Assembly (NCBI RefSeq): GCF_011378905.1 | Contig: NZ_WTPY01000025.1 | Location: 1 to 64,000 of the forward strand | Length of the DNA: 64,000 bases | Direction: 5' to 3' | Source of the DNA: Paraglaciecola sp. 20A4 | GTDB lineage: Bacteria; Pseudomonadota; Gammaproteobacteria; Enterobacterales; Alteromonadaceae | In this document: positions 36,509-47,313 of the stretch, piece by piece | Layout of the letters: each line of letters opens with the position of its first letter | Position numbering within the stretch: position 1 is the stretch's first letter | The notes under the pieces: generated by a model | The model's input: only the letters and a program-made list of their open reading frames with translations | What the model was told of the DNA's origin: nothing | The model's database searches: none | Program-made: the position numbers and the translations under genes

Positions 36509-37738
36509 TTAAAACTCGCCCTTAAACCAACTTTGAATTCGTTCCCAAACGCCTTCTGACGTTTTGCTCTTGGCCGCAGTTTTGGCCTTAATGTGTTCTT
36601 TTCCATATTGTAATAACCCTATCGCCGTTGCGAAGGTCGGGTCTTCTACGTACTCAGATAACCCTTTAATAGAAAGAGGTTCACCAACACGTACGGGCAT
36701 TTGAAAAATTTCTTCAGCGAATTCAATCGCTCCTTCCATTTTGGCGGTGCCGCCTGTCAACACAATACCCGCAGCAATTTGTTCTTCAAAACCGCTGTTA
36801 CGTATTTCTTTTTGTACTAATTCGAACAACTCTTGGTATCTTGGTTCAATGACTTCTGCCAGTGTATGGCGAGACATCGCTCGAGACGGTCGCCCGCCTA
36901 CACTGTGGACTTCAATGTTTTCTTCCATGCTGACCATGTCTTTCATTGCACAGGCATAATTGATCTTTATATCTTCTGCATGGCTAATAGGCGTACGGAA
37001 TATTTTGGCAATATCACTGGTAATTTGATTACCCGCTGCTGGAACCACTGCAGTGTGGCGAATTGCACCATCGGTGTAAATAACGATATCAATTGTACCG
37101 CCACCTATATCCACAACACAGACACCTAGTTCTTTTTCATCATCGGTCAATACCGCATAACTAGATGCTAAGGATGAGAAAATAAGTTGATCAGCGGTTA
37201 AATCACAGCGCTCGACACACTTGACTAAATTCTTCGCCATATCATCGGCACAGGTAATAATGTGCGCTTGGGCTTCCATACGAACCCCTGACATACCAAT
37301 TGGGTTTTTAATTCCCTCTTGCACATCAATGGTAAATTCTTGAGGTAACACATGTAGCAATCTTCGCTCCGCGGCAATGGGCACTGAGCGCGCAGCGTGG
37401 ATCACATTATCAACGTCTTCTTGCGTCACTTCTTTATTATTGATGGGCACCATGCCACTTTCGTTTTGGCACTGAACGTGGCGTCCTGAAATCGACATAA
37501 ATACTGACGATACTCGACAGTCTGCCATCAACTCCATTTCACTCATGGCGCGCTGAACCGATTGAACAACCATGTTCAAATCGTTCACTCCACCTTTGTC
37601 CATACCTTTAGAAGGATGACTACCGACACCAATAACGCTGATCCCACCATCGTCGAGTAACTCGCCGACCACGGCTTTTACCATACTGGTACCAATGTCT
37701 AAGCCTACAATTAGCTTTCTATCTGCAACTTTAGACAT
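36509..37738 (-). CDS. ftsA: Cell division protein FtsA
   Basis: Actin-like protein tethering FtsZ to the membrane and recruiting late divisome proteins. 409 aa with the ASKHA phosphate motif GLDIGTSMVKAVVGE at the N-terminus, VVDIGGGTIDI in the middle, and the adenosine motif VLTGGTAKMEG. The last residues (WERIQSWFKGEF) form the amphipathic membrane-targeting helix. It begins 21 nt after ftsQ. Confidence 0.97.
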   Translation of the reverse strand: MSKVADRKLIVGLDIGTSMVKAVVGELLDDGGISVIGVGSHPSKGMDKGGVNDLNMVVQSVQRAMSEMELMADCRVSSVFMSISGRHVQCQNESGMVPINNKEVTQEDVDNVIHAARSVPIAAERRLLHVLPQEFTIDVQEGIKNPIGMSGVRMEAQAHIITCADDMAKNLVKCVERCDLTADQLIFSSLASSYAVLTDDEKELGVCVVDIGGGTIDIVIYTDGAIRHTAVVPAAGNQITSDIAKIFRTPISHAEDIKINYACAMKDMVSMEENIEVHSVGGRPSRAMSRHTLAEVIEPRYQELFELVQKEIRNSGFEEQIAAGIVLTGGTAKMEGAIEFAEEIFQMPVRVGEPLSIKGLSEYVEDPTFATAIGLLQYGKEHIKAKTAAKSKTSEGVWERIQSWFKGEF

Positions 37739-37759
37739 ATTGTGCTGCTCTCACTTTCA

Positions 37760-38521
37760 TTAGCTCTCTTGTGAAGGTTGTTCTGGGGATTTCCATCCCA
37801 CAGCCAAGCCTGTGTCATAGCGTAAATCAACATAATCTACGGCTTTCTCGTTCTTTTGTAACAGCGGATACAAGTCTATAAAGCGTTGTAACCGAGCAAT
37901 ATATTCGCTTCTACCTAAATTAAGGCTGATCCCATTTACCAGTTTTACATGCCACGCAAAACGGTCACTCAAGCGCACTTCATCAATGCTCATTCCTGCG
38001 CTGGCTAACAAAGCTTGCATAGCCGTGTAACCTTCAAGTGCAGTATGCTCATTGCCTTGTGGTCCAAACAAATTAGGCAGCTCTGGTGGAGCCTGATCTG
38101 TACTAATGGCGCCTGCAAACGCATCTCCATATTGATTTAAAATTAAATCACTGTTCCAACGGGCGGCTGGCGTTTGCTCCAACACATAAATTTTCAGACT
38201 GTTCGGCCATCTTTTACGAATTGATGCTCGATATACCCAAGGCATACTTTCAATATCTTGATGCGCTTGCTCTACATCCAACTCAAAAAAACTGCCCGGT
38301 TGAGTACGACGAATCAACCCTTCTATCTGGTCATGGCTAACAAAGTGCAATTCACCTGATAGTGCTATGTCTCGTACGGGCGCCTTTTGCTCATCTTCGG
38401 CCCATTCTTTAATAGACCAAGCTCCGTAGACAATACCTATCAGTAACAGCAGTAAAAACACCATCCCGCCGATAAATCGGAAGTTTGTTTGCTCGCTTGC
38501 TGTTAGCGCCTTATCAGTCAT
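37760..38521 (-). CDS. ftsQ: Cell division protein FtsQ
   Basis: 253 aa bitopic protein of the FtsQBL complex. A cytoplasmic tail of about 15 residues leads to a single membrane helix (GGMVFLLLLLIGIVYGAW). A POTRA domain (residues about 45-115, DIALSGELHFVSHDQIEGLI) and the beta domain follow. YVDLRYDTGLAVGW near the C-terminus is the strand that contacts FtsB. Starts 5 nt after the ddlB stop. Confidence 0.95.
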   Translation of the reverse strand: MTDKALTASEQTNFRFIGGMVFLLLLLIGIVYGAWSIKEWAEDEQKAPVRDIALSGELHFVSHDQIEGLIRRTQPGSFFELDVEQAHQDIESMPWVYRASIRKRWPNSLKIYVLEQTPAARWNSDLILNQYGDAFAGAISTDQAPPELPNLFGPQGNEHTALEGYTAMQALLASAGMSIDEVRLSDRFAWHVKLVNGISLNLGRSEYIARLQRFIDLYPLLQKNEKAVDYVDLRYDTGLAVGWKSPEQPSQES

Positions 38522-38526
38522 CAGTA

Positions 38527-39477
38527 TCAGCCAGCTGTTGCCAATACAGCTAACGACAACTGCGCAAAACTTAATCCAGCTTGCTTAGCCGCCAAGGGTA
38601 CTAAGCTTTTTTCTGTCATACCCGGTACCGTATTCGCTTCAAGTAAATAAAACTTACCCAGCATGTCCTGCATAAAATCTATTCGTCCCCATCCGGCTCC
38701 TGCAACTGCATCAAAGGCATCTAAAGCAAGTCTAGCTAAGGTAGTTTCTTGCTCTTGTGACAAACCACTGGGACAGAAATATTCAGTACTATTAGACTGA
38801 TATTTTGCCTCGTAATCGTAAAAATCTCGTGGTGTTGACATGCTGATTGAAGGTAAGGCTGACCCATTAAGTAGACTAACGGTATACTCTGAACCTTGGA
38901 TGAATTGTTCCAACAGCACTTTGTCGTCATATTCAAAAGCATGTTGGACCGCAGCGGCGAGTTGTTGCGCATTTGATACTTTGGCCATACCAATGCTCGA
39001 TCCTTCTTGCGCAGGCTTAACCATAACCAGATTCCCTAAGCGGTCCATTATAGCCTCGCAGCTTGATGCATCAAAGTCTCTTTTATCGGCTATTTCATAA
39101 TTGGCCGTGGGTAATCCCAAACTCTGCCAGACTTGCTTACTACGAATTTTATCCATGCATAGTGCTGAACCCAGCACACCTGTTCCCGTGTAGGGAATAT
39201 TTAACTGTTGAAGTGCGCCTTGTAACGAACCATCTTCACCGCCACGACCATGTAACATGATTAAAACGCGGTCGAACTTTTGCTCTACCAATTCGTACAA
39301 GTTGCGCTCGGCTGGATCAAATCCATAGGCATTAACGCCTGCGCCAACTAAAGCATCGAGCACTGCCTGACCAGAGCGTAAAGACACTTCACGCTCAGCT
39401 GAACGACCACCAAACATCACGGCTACTTTACCAAACTCCGCGACAGGCTTATCGCTTACTAGGTTATCTACATTCAT
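38527..39477 (-). CDS. ddlB: D-alanine--D-alanine ligase
   Basis: 316 aa ATP-grasp enzyme making the D-Ala-D-Ala dipeptide for MurF. It has [16 protein letters not shown] at the N-terminus, [15 protein letters not shown], the ATP-grasp segment [13 protein letters not shown], and metal-binding [12 protein letters not shown]. Length and motifs match DdlB. The ATG overlaps the murC stop by 4 nt, indicating translational coupling. Confidence 0.96.
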   Translation of the reverse strand: MNVDNLVSDKPVAEFGKVAVMFGGRSAEREVSLRSGQAVLDALVGAGVNAYGFDPAERNLYELVEQKFDRVLIMLHGRGGEDGSLQGALQQLNIPYTGTGVLGSALCMDKIRSKQVWQSLGLPTANYEIADKRDFDASSCEAIMDRLGNLVMVKPAQEGSSIGMAKVSNAQQLAAAVQHAFEYDDKVLLEQFIQGSEYTVSLLNGSALPSISMSTPRDFYDYEAKYQSNSTEYFCPSGLSQEQETTLARLALDAFDAVAGAGWGRIDFMQDMLGKFYLLEANTVPGMTEKSLVPLAAKQAGLSFAQLSLAVLATAG

Positions 39478-40928
39478 TTAGACCACCCAGTGCGTAATAC
39501 GTCTTTGTTTAACTTTACGCCTTGCAACTGCTTGGCAATTTGACCGATATTGCCCGCACCTTGCGTCATCAACACATCTTGGTCGGCTAGATTGTCCGCT
39601 AACAAGCGCGGTAACTCGTCTTTATCTGCCACATAAATTGGCTCAAGTTGGCCACGTTGGCGGATAGAGCGACAAAGAGACTTACTATCTGCCCCATCGA
39701 TTTTTTCTTCGCCCGCTGAATACACGTCAAGCAACAACAACACGTCCACTTGGGACAACACGCGAACGAAATCTTCATACAAATCTCGTGTCCGAGAGTA
39801 ACGATGAGGCTGATACGCCATAACCAAACGTCGGTCAGGCCAATTATTACGTGCAACTGCGATAGTCGCTTCTACTTCAGTAGGGTGATGACCGTAATCA
39901 TCTACTAACAACACATCTCCGTCGCCAGTGGCAAAATCACCCAGAATTTCAAAACGACGTCCAATACCTGAAAAGCTCCCTAACGCATCTTTGATCGCAC
40001 TATCGTCAATTCCTTCATCGCTTGCCACTGCAATGGCAGCGAGCGAATTAAGTACGTTATGCTTACCTGGCACGTTAACAGTGATTTGAACATCTTCATG
40101 ACCACTACGTTTTAAGGTAAATTCACTTTGGTTAAAGGTATGCTTAACATTAATTGCACGCACATCTGCTTTTTCGCTATATCCGTAGGTTAGGTATTTA
40201 CGCTTAATACGCGGTAATAATTTTTCAATGACGGGATCATCGATACACAACACGGCTAATCCATAGAAAGGTAAGTTGTGCAAAAAATCAATGTAGGTGT
40301 CTTGCATCTTCTGAAAGTCACCTTGATAGGTTTCCATGTGATCAGGTTCAATGTTTGTTACGACCGACACCATAGGCTGCAAGTGAACAAAAGACGCGTC
40401 ACTTTCATCAGCTTCAGCGATAAGATACTGACTTGAGCCCAAACGTGCATTGGTACCTGCACTATTTAACAAGCCACCTATAACAAACGTAGGATCGAGC
40501 TTAGCTTGCGCAAAAATTGTCGCAATCAAACTGGTGGTGGTGGTTTTACCGTGGGTTCCCGCGATGGCAATACCGTGTCTGAAGCGCATGAGTTCAGCGA
40601 GCATTTCTGCACGGCGAATAACGGGAATACGTTTTTCATTTGCCGCATTAACTTCAGGATTAGCTGGATCAATAGCACTTGATACCACCACAACGTTGGC
40701 TTTCTCAACATTACTCGCCTGATGGCCAAAGAAAATTGTCGCCCCAAGACCTGCTAAACGGTCTGTCATCCCATTCGCTTGGCGATCAGAGCCTGATACT
40801 TGGTACCCTTCATTGAGTAATACTTCTGCGATTCCTCCCATTCCAGCACCGCCGATACCAACAAAATGAATATTTTTAATACGGCGCATTTCTGGCACAT
40901 GGTAATGAACTTTATCGGGTGCGATCAT
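39474..40928 (-). CDS. murC: UDP-N-acetylmuramate--L-alanine ligase
   Basis: Adds L-Ala to UDP-MurNAc, the first Mur ligase step. The N-terminal UDP-binding [17 protein letters not shown] motif is followed by the ATP loop [11 protein letters not shown] and the C-terminal Rossmann domain ([12 protein letters not shown]). ATG at 40926-40928 gives 484 aa and overlaps the murG stop (ATGA); an upstream in-frame ATG would add ten residues inside murG. Confidence 0.96.
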   Translation of the reverse strand: MIAPDKVHYHVPEMRRIKNIHFVGIGGAGMGGIAEVLLNEGYQVSGSDRQANGMTDRLAGLGATIFFGHQASNVEKANVVVVSSAIDPANPEVNAANEKRIPVIRRAEMLAELMRFRHGIAIAGTHGKTTTTSLIATIFAQAKLDPTFVIGGLLNSAGTNARLGSSQYLIAEADESDASFVHLQPMVSVVTNIEPDHMETYQGDFQKMQDTYIDFLHNLPFYGLAVLCIDDPVIEKLLPRIKRKYLTYGYSEKADVRAINVKHTFNQSEFTLKRSGHEDVQITVNVPGKHNVLNSLAAIAVASDEGIDDSAIKDALGSFSGIGRRFEILGDFATGDGDVLLVDDYGHHPTEVEATIAVARNNWPDRRLVMAYQPHRYSRTRDLYEDFVRVLSQVDVLLLLDVYSAGEEKIDGADSKSLCRSIRQRGQLEPIYVADKDELPRLLADNLADQDVLMTQGAGNIGQIAKQLQGVKLNKDVLRTGWSK

Positions 40929-42079
40929 TGCGCTTTCTCCGCTAACAACTGGCAGCAATGAGTAACTCGTTGTACTGCATCTAATTTGGCTAATGTACGG
41001 GCTTTGTGGCCCACTTCAATTAACATGTTTGGTTTTGCTAGGCAGGCTTCCAGCAAAGGCGTTAACTCGCCATTGACTAATTCGGTTTGCGTAAGCAAAT
41101 AAGCCGCCCCTTTTTCAACTAATGTTTGAGCATTTTTAGTCTGATGATCATCAACAGCTTGAGGTAGCGGTACGAAAATCGCGGCCACACCTGACGCTGC
41201 TACTTCCGCCACGGTTAATGCACCTGCGCGACAAATCACTAAATCTGCCCATTGATAGGCCTTGGGCATATCGTCTACAAATTCGTCAACTGTCCAGTTA
41301 ACGCTTTGACCCAAGGTTGATTGATACAAGTCAGTTACAGATGCAAAATGCCCTTTACCGGACTGGTGGCGCACATTGATATTTTTTTGTTTAGCTAGCG
41401 CTAGAGGGACATTATCGTTTAATGCTTTTGCGCCTAGGCTGCCACCGAGTATCAGTATATTAAGACCCTGCTGTGAGTTATGGGTCACGGCTTGCTCTAC
41501 TGAAACACTGCGTTTTATAGCAGCGAAACCGGCTCGCACAGGATTGCCTACCCATTGATATTTTTCTTGCTGATTCCCCGCACTATTTGTTAGCTGACGG
41601 GCACCCTTTTGAGCTTCAAACGTAGCGTCGAAACCCGTTAGCACTTTGGTTGCTATGCGGGAAAGTAGCTTATTGGTCATACCTGGCACTGCATTTTGCT
41701 CGTGCAACACTAGCGGCTTACCCATTAGCCAAGCCGCAACCCCGCCAGGACCGCTAGCAAAGCCGCCCATACCGATAACGACATCGGGATTAATCTGCTT
41801 AATTACTCGCCTAGCTTGCATTACCGCTTTGATAATTTTAAATGGGGCAGCCAATAAGCGCAGTAAGCCGTTGCCACGTACACCTGCAATATCGATAAAA
41901 CTAATATCAAAACCAGCTTTGGGTACCAGTTCAGCCTCCATACGCTCGGCGGTGCCTAACCAATGAATATGCCAATGCTGTTCTCTAAGCGCCTGAGCCA
42001 CTGCTAACCCTGGGAAAACATGACCACCTGTGCCACCAGCCATAACAAGTAGTGTTTTTGACAGAGCAGAATCAGACAT
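40925..42079 (-). CDS. murG: UDP-GlcNAc--MurNAc-pentapeptide-PP-undecaprenol transferase
   Basis: GT28 glycosyltransferase forming lipid II at the inner face of the membrane. [16 protein letters not shown] at the N-terminus is the G-loop. A second G-loop [12 protein letters not shown] and the donor-sugar motif [13 protein letters not shown] are also present. The ATG at 42077-42079 (MSDSALSK) gives 384 aa and overlaps the ftsW 3' end by 8 nt; the open frame further upstream is ftsW coding sequence in another frame. Confidence 0.95.
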   Translation of the reverse strand: MSDSALSKTLLVMAGGTGGHVFPGLAVAQALREQHWHIHWLGTAERMEAELVPKAGFDISFIDIAGVRGNGLLRLLAAPFKIIKAVMQARRVIKQINPDVVIGMGGFASGPGGVAAWLMGKPLVLHEQNAVPGMTNKLLSRIATKVLTGFDATFEAQKGARQLTNSAGNQQEKYQWVGNPVRAGFAAIKRSVSVEQAVTHNSQQGLNILILGGSLGAKALNDNVPLALAKQKNINVRHQSGKGHFASVTDLYQSTLGQSVNWTVDEFVDDMPKAYQWADLVICRAGALTVAEVAASGVAAIFVPLPQAVDDHQTKNAQTLVEKGAAYLLTQTELVNGELTPLLEACLAKPNMLIEVGHKARTLAKLDAVQRVTHCCQLLAEKAQ

Positions 42080-43481
42080 TGTTGTCCTCCTGCTTAGTTT
42101 TTTTAGTACGGTTTGTTTTGATATTGGTTTGTGTATCATTTTCGTCAAACATGTCATCAAGATCATCTGCATCGACAACCGCGTATGCCACGTCATCTAA
42201 CACACTCGACACATCCTTCTTACCAGCGCTATTAGTCGGTCTGTTCTGGGCTGTTGGTTTAGCGGGTTTATTTGGTTTGGATTTTCCCTTACCACCACGA
42301 TCAAATGCTTGAATACCCTCCACACGCATCTCAAAATCAATGCGTACTAATAGGCCAACTGCAGCTGCCATAATAATTAAACTTGAGCCTCCGTAACTCA
42401 ACAACGGAAATGTTAAACCTTTAGTAGGTAAAATACCGGCGCTAGCGCCCACGTTAACAGCAGTCTGAAAACTAAACCAAATACCGATTGAATACGCTAG
42501 GTATGCGTCAAACGGACGTTCATTTTGCAATGCCTTGTGGCCCATTTTCATCGCTTTTAATACGATGCACAGCATTAATGCTAATACCGTTACCACCCCT
42601 GCAAAGCCAAGCTCTTCAGCCAAAATAGCCATAATAAAATCAGTATGGGCTTCAGGAAGGTATTCCAATTTTTGTAAGCTATTCCCCAGGCCCTGTCCAA
42701 ACACGTTACCGCGACCATAAGCCATAAGCGATTGCGTTAGCTGGTAACCACTGCCGAAAGGATCTGCCCATGGATCTAAAAATGAAGTAATACGCTTCAT
42801 GCGATATTCTTCAAACATAATCAAAAATGTTACAGCTAAACCGCCAGTGAGCGCTAATCCAAAGAACTGCCATAACTTAGCACCCGCTAAAAATAACAAG
42901 CCGATAGTGGTGCACAACATCACAACCACGGTTCCTAAATCAGGTTGCATTAATAGCAATACTGCAAAGGCGAAGAATACAACTAAAGGCTTTATAAACC
43001 CTTTAATATTCTCGGTTACTTCTTCGTATCGCCTTACCAGATATCCAGCCAAGTAACAGAAGAAAAATAACTTAGCAGGCTCCGCAGCTTGTATGGTAAT
43101 GGGCCCGATGACTAACCAACGGGTACTGCCATTCACGCTGCGCCCGATTAACAAAACGGCGATCAGTAAGGCTAAAGCAATGAGTAATAACCAAGCGTTA
43201 CTCACGCGCCACCATTGCATAGGGATTTGCATCACAGTAAGCGCCGTTCCAATTGCCAACACAATGTAAATACCGTGTCGAATAGCAAAATAAAATGGGT
43301 TATCAAATAGCCGCGCCGCAACAGGCATTGAGGCGGATGTGACAATAATTAAGCCAATAGAAAGCAACGATAGCGCTAAAAGGATGAGGCCAACATCATA
43401 GGGTCGAACAACAGCTGGCGCAGCGTCATGGCGCTGGGCAAACATGGCGCGAAGCGGCATTGAAAAAGCAGACACGTTCAT
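42072..43481 (-). CDS. ftsW: Septal peptidoglycan glycosyltransferase FtsW
   Basis: 469 aa SEDS-family polymerase of the divisome with about ten membrane helices. Conserved stretches include [41 protein letters not shown] and [17 protein letters not shown]. After the last helix comes an unusually long cytoplasmic tail (about residues 385-469). It is first Lys/Pro/Asn-rich, then Asp-rich ([13 protein letters not shown]), then basic. This tail is longer than in E. coli FtsW (414 aa) and overlaps murG by 8 nt. Overlaps the murD stop by 4 nt. Confidence 0.95.
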   Translation of the reverse strand: MNVSAFSMPLRAMFAQRHDAAPAVVRPYDVGLILLALSLLSIGLIIVTSASMPVAARLFDNPFYFAIRHGIYIVLAIGTALTVMQIPMQWWRVSNAWLLLIALALLIAVLLIGRSVNGSTRWLVIGPITIQAAEPAKLFFFCYLAGYLVRRYEEVTENIKGFIKPLVVFFAFAVLLLMQPDLGTVVVMLCTTIGLLFLAGAKLWQFFGLALTGGLAVTFLIMFEEYRMKRITSFLDPWADPFGSGYQLTQSLMAYGRGNVFGQGLGNSLQKLEYLPEAHTDFIMAILAEELGFAGVVTVLALMLCIVLKAMKMGHKALQNERPFDAYLAYSIGIWFSFQTAVNVGASAGILPTKGLTFPLLSYGGSSLIIMAAAVGLLVRIDFEMRVEGIQAFDRGGKGKSKPNKPAKPTAQNRPTNSAGKKDVSSVLDDVAYAVVDADDLDDMFDENDTQTNIKTNRTKKTKQEDNNV

Positions 43482-44806
43482 GACTGTGCCCCTTTTCTAT
43501 TATGTTTAAGAGCATTGACCGCGACTACAAATAGCTCACCGCGATGCTGATAATTTTTGAACATATCTAAACTGGCACAAGCCGGAGACAACATAACGGT
43601 GGCATCTTTGTCCGCTAGTTTGTTGGCCAATTTCACCGCTTCATCTAAGGTGGATACTTGATGACTATTATCTTTTAACTTCGCCAGTGCCGGACCATCT
43701 TTACCAATGGTAATTAACTCATTGACTTGTTGTGCAAAGCGCTCACGAAGCGGCTCGAAGTCAGCCCCCTTACCATCACCACCAGCAATCAGAATTAATT
43801 TACCTTTGCATGACGGTGCTAAACCATCGATGGCGGCAATTGTGGCGCCCACGTTGGTCGCTTTTGAATCGTTGATCCAGCGAACGCCGTCAATTTTTGC
43901 CACGGTCTGGCAACGATGTTCTAAACCAGTAAAGGTTTTAGAGGCTTGCTTAATTGCATCCAGAGGAATACCCGCCAACATAGTCATAGCAGTAGCGGCT
44001 TGAATGTTAAGCATATTATGCTCACCCACCAGCAGACATTCTTGGCTATTTAAAAATGCTTTGCCGTCGAGTAAAATTTCACTGTTTTGCTTATCCCAGC
44101 TCAAACCCCGCTCGCTGCTACTTAGACCAAACATCACATCAGGATTGATAGTCATTGGCCAAGTCGAAGCATCATCACGATTACATACACTAAAGCGCGC
44201 GTCTCGATAAATCCGCAGCTTAGCGCGTTGGTAACTCAGCATATCGCCATGGCGATCTAAATGGTCGTCACTCAAGTTCAACATACACGCTACATGCGGG
44301 CGCAAGGTATAAGTCGTTTCCAGTTGAAAGCTTGACAGTTCCAGCACGATAATTTCGCTGTCTTTATCTAATAGCTCAAGAGCAGGGATACCAATATTGC
44401 CCCCAAGCAACGCTTTTTTGCCTGCGGCCAGGCACATTTCATAGGCCAAGGTCGCTACGGTAGATTTACCATTTGAACCAGTAACTGCCAATACAGGTTT
44501 AGTATTAAACATAGCAAATAATTCAATGTCGCCAATAACCTTAACACCCGCATCAATGGCAGCTCTGATCGCTGGCGTTTTTAAACTTAGACCAGGGCTG
44601 ACCACCAATATATCTGCTGCACATAAACGTTTAACACTGAGTTCACCTAAAAATACCGGTACATCTAACGTCACGCGCAACTCAACGCGAGTATCCATAG
44701 CGCTCACATTTGCTCCTTTGACAGACAAAAACTTCACGCAGGACAAACCGGTCAAACCGAGTCCGACTACTATGATGTTTTTATTTACCAAAGGAGTTGA
44801 TGCCAT
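43478..44806 (-). CDS. murD: UDP-N-acetylmuramoylalanine--D-glutamate ligase
   Basis: 442 aa Mur ligase adding D-Glu to UDP-MurNAc-Ala. The N-terminal VVGLGLTGLSCVKFL fold is followed by the ATP loop VTGSNGKSTVATL, HLDRHG, and the NDSKATNVGATIAA segment. Length is typical (E. coli 438). Lies 15 nt after mraY and overlaps ftsW by 4 nt. Confidence 0.96.
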   Translation of the reverse strand: MASTPLVNKNIIVVGLGLTGLSCVKFLSVKGANVSAMDTRVELRVTLDVPVFLGELSVKRLCAADILVVSPGLSLKTPAIRAAIDAGVKVIGDIELFAMFNTKPVLAVTGSNGKSTVATLAYEMCLAAGKKALLGGNIGIPALELLDKDSEIIVLELSSFQLETTYTLRPHVACMLNLSDDHLDRHGDMLSYQRAKLRIYRDARFSVCNRDDASTWPMTINPDVMFGLSSSERGLSWDKQNSEILLDGKAFLNSQECLLVGEHNMLNIQAATAMTMLAGIPLDAIKQASKTFTGLEHRCQTVAKIDGVRWINDSKATNVGATIAAIDGLAPSCKGKLILIAGGDGKGADFEPLRERFAQQVNELITIGKDGPALAKLKDNSHQVSTLDEAVKLANKLADKDATVMLSPACASLDMFKNYQHRGELFVVAVNALKHNRKGAQS

Positions 44807-44821
44807 TTACGTCACTATCCC

Positions 44822-45904
44822 TTAACGTAATTTCAAGGTGGCTAAGCCCACCAAGACTAAAATGAGTGAAATGATCCAAAAGCGCACAATAACCCGCGGC
44901 TCAGGCCAACCTTTTAATTCGTAATGATGGTGAATGGGGGCCATACGGAATATCCGCTGACCACGCAATTTAAATGAGCCCACTTGTAAAATCACGGATA
45001 GGGTTTCGGCCACGAAGACACCGCCCATTATCACTAATACAATTTCTTGACGGACCAACACAGCAATAATGCCTAATGTCCCACCGAGTGCGAGAGAGCC
45101 AACATCGCCCATGAAGACCATCGCTGGATAGGTGTTAAACCATAAAAATCCGAGACCGGCACCAACGATCGCAGTACATACAATCACCAGTTCGCTGGTC
45201 AACGGTAAATACGGAATATTCAAATATGCGGAGAAGTTAATATTACCTGTGGTGTAAGCAAAAATAGCAAACGCACCAGCGACTAAAACAGTTGGCACTA
45301 TCGCTAGGCCATCAAGCCCATCGGTAAGGTTCACCGCGTTACTGGTGCCAACAATCACAAAGTAAGTCATAACGATAAAGAACAAACCCATTTGCGGCAT
45401 TACGTCTTTAAAGAAAGGTACTAACAAGGCAGTTTCAGCAGGATCTTGTTGACTAGCATACAAATATAAAGCGACAGCAATAGCGATCACTGACTGCCAA
45501 AAGTACTTCCAACGAGCGATTAAACCTTTGGGATCCTTACGTACAACCTTTCGATAGTCATCTACAAAACCTATGATGCCGTAGCCTACAACAACACTTA
45601 AGGTCACCCATACATATCGATTTGAGAGATCGGCCCACAATAAAACGCTTATCACGATTGCCGCTAAAATTAATAGCCCACCCATGGTCGGTGTACCAGA
45701 TTTAGCTAAATGTGACTGAGGACCATCATCTCGTACAGTTTGGCCTATTTGCATGGTTTGCAACCAACGGATCATCCTTGGACCAATTAAGACCGCGATA
45801 AGTAAGGCCGTTAGCGTGCTTAAAATGGCACGTAACGTTAGATACGAGAATACTCGAAAGCTAGGTTCGTATTGCTGAAGCCAATCGGCCAATAACATCA
45901 ACAT
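44822..45904 (-). CDS. mraY: Phospho-N-acetylmuramoyl-pentapeptide transferase
   Basis: 360 aa polytopic enzyme making lipid I from UDP-MurNAc-pentapeptide and undecaprenyl phosphate. Conserved catalytic motifs: [19 protein letters not shown] (Asp pair), [11 protein letters not shown] and [11 protein letters not shown], with [16 protein letters not shown] near the C-terminus. Ten helices are expected. The first of two closely spaced ATGs is chosen since it aligns with E. coli MraY; it overlaps the murF end by 7 nt. Confidence 0.97.
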   Translation of the reverse strand: MLMLLADWLQQYEPSFRVFSYLTLRAILSTLTALLIAVLIGPRMIRWLQTMQIGQTVRDDGPQSHLAKSGTPTMGGLLILAAIVISVLLWADLSNRYVWVTLSVVVGYGIIGFVDDYRKVVRKDPKGLIARWKYFWQSVIAIAVALYLYASQQDPAETALLVPFFKDVMPQMGLFFIVMTYFVIVGTSNAVNLTDGLDGLAIVPTVLVAGAFAIFAYTTGNINFSAYLNIPYLPLTSELVIVCTAIVGAGLGFLWFNTYPAMVFMGDVGSLALGGTLGIIAVLVRQEIVLVIMGGVFVAETLSVILQVGSFKLRGQRIFRMAPIHHHYELKGWPEPRVIVRFWIISLILVLVGLATLKLR

Positions 45905-47313
45905 GCTATAAGCTCCCTAAACCGTTCAAACTTTCCCACGGGGGATGCCTCCAAAGCCTTAACAACTAATTCCATTCGGGCACTACGAGAGCCCTTCACT
46001 AAAATACTAATGTCACGTTTCTCCGCTGCTAATCTTTCGGCCAGCGCCGCTACTAATTCGTTTTTATCACTAAAATGGCGACCATTATTTTTGTATACAT
46101 CACTAGCGCTTTGACTTAAGACACCTAGGCTGTATAAATCGTCTATGCCTTTTTCCTTGGCATATTCACCCACTTGCTGGTGATAAAAGCGTGCTCGCTC
46201 TCCAAGCTCAGCCATATCCCCCAGTATGAGTACTTTACGACCAGCGAAGCTGCCCAGCAAATCGATAGCTGCATTTACCGAGGCCACATTAGCGTTATAG
46301 GTGTCGTCTAATACTTTTACTTGTCCAGTTAGTTGCTTAACCTGTAAACGCCCGCTCACCTGGGCCATATACTGTAATCCGTCTTTAACGTCTTGTAAGT
46401 TAGCGCCTACTTCAATGGCAAGGGCTGCTGAAACCAGTGCATTACTCACATTATGTAGACCTGGTAACGGCAAGGAGATGGATACTTTGCCAATTGGCGT
46501 TACCATCAGAAAGTCCGCACAACCATTGAGTCCCATGACCACATCCTGCGCATAAAAATCTGCTTCATTTTGCATCGAAAAACACTGGTTTCGCAGGTGC
46601 TCATACTTACCATGCCAAAACGAATAGAACTGACTGTCAGCGTTAAAAATGGCCAGCCCGCTTTTACCCAAGCCTTTAAATATTTCGCTCTTGGCTCGGG
46701 CTACACCTAATAGGCTGCCAAATCCCTCTAAATGTGCAGCAGACGCATTGACGATAGTCGCCACATCAGGCTTAACCAAATCAGTGGTGTAGGCAATTTC
46801 ACCTAAGTGATTCGCCCCCAGTTCTACCACAGCAAATTCATGATCGGCTTCAAGGCGCAACAGGGTTAACGGTACACCGATGTCGTTATTAAAATTGCCA
46901 TTGGTAGCCAACACTTTGCCCCTTCGCGCTAAAATTGCGGCAACCATTTCTTTCACTGTTGTTTTTCCGCTGCTGCCAGTAATGGCCACCGTTTTCGGCG
47001 CAACTTCAGCCTTTATAGCTTGACCTAATAGACCAAGGGCAACTTTGGTGTCTTGAACCACTATCTGAGCCAAAGGCGTATCAATTTTATGACTTACAAT
47101 TACCGCTGTCGCACCGCTTAATCTGGCTTGTTCAACAAACTTATGTCCGTCGAAATTTGGCCCATGTAAGGCAATAAATAAATCGTTACTGTTGATATGG
47201 CGAGTGTCTGTACTCACTCCCTGGATAATTGCGTTTTCAGCGATACTTTGCTCATTGCAAATGAGCTCGCCTTGCACCTGCTGGGCAATCCATACCAGTG
47301 AAACGGGGATCAT
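45898..47313 (-). CDS. murF: UDP-MurNAc-tripeptide--D-Ala-D-Ala ligase
   Basis: 471 aa ligase that completes the pentapeptide. VSTDTRHIN near the N-terminus, ATP loop [25 protein letters not shown], and [17 protein letters not shown] are the MurF signatures. The ATG overlaps the murE stop by 4 nt. Confidence 0.96.
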   Translation of the reverse strand: MIPVSLVWIAQQVQGELICNEQSIAENAIIQGVSTDTRHINSNDLFIALHGPNFDGHKFVEQARLSGATAVIVSHKIDTPLAQIVVQDTKVALGLLGQAIKAEVAPKTVAITGSSGKTTVKEMVAAILARRGKVLATNGNFNNDIGVPLTLLRLEADHEFAVVELGANHLGEIAYTTDLVKPDVATIVNASAAHLEGFGSLLGVARAKSEIFKGLGKSGLAIFNADSQFYSFWHGKYEHLRNQCFSMQNEADFYAQDVVMGLNGCADFLMVTPIGKVSISLPLPGLHNVSNALVSAALAIEVGANLQDVKDGLQYMAQVSGRLQVKQLTGQVKVLDDTYNANVASVNAAIDLLGSFAGRKVLILGDMAELGERARFYHQQVGEYAKEKGIDDLYSLGVLSQSASDVYKNNGRHFSDKNELVAALAERLAAEKRDISILVKGSRSARMELVVKALEASPVGKFERFRELIAC

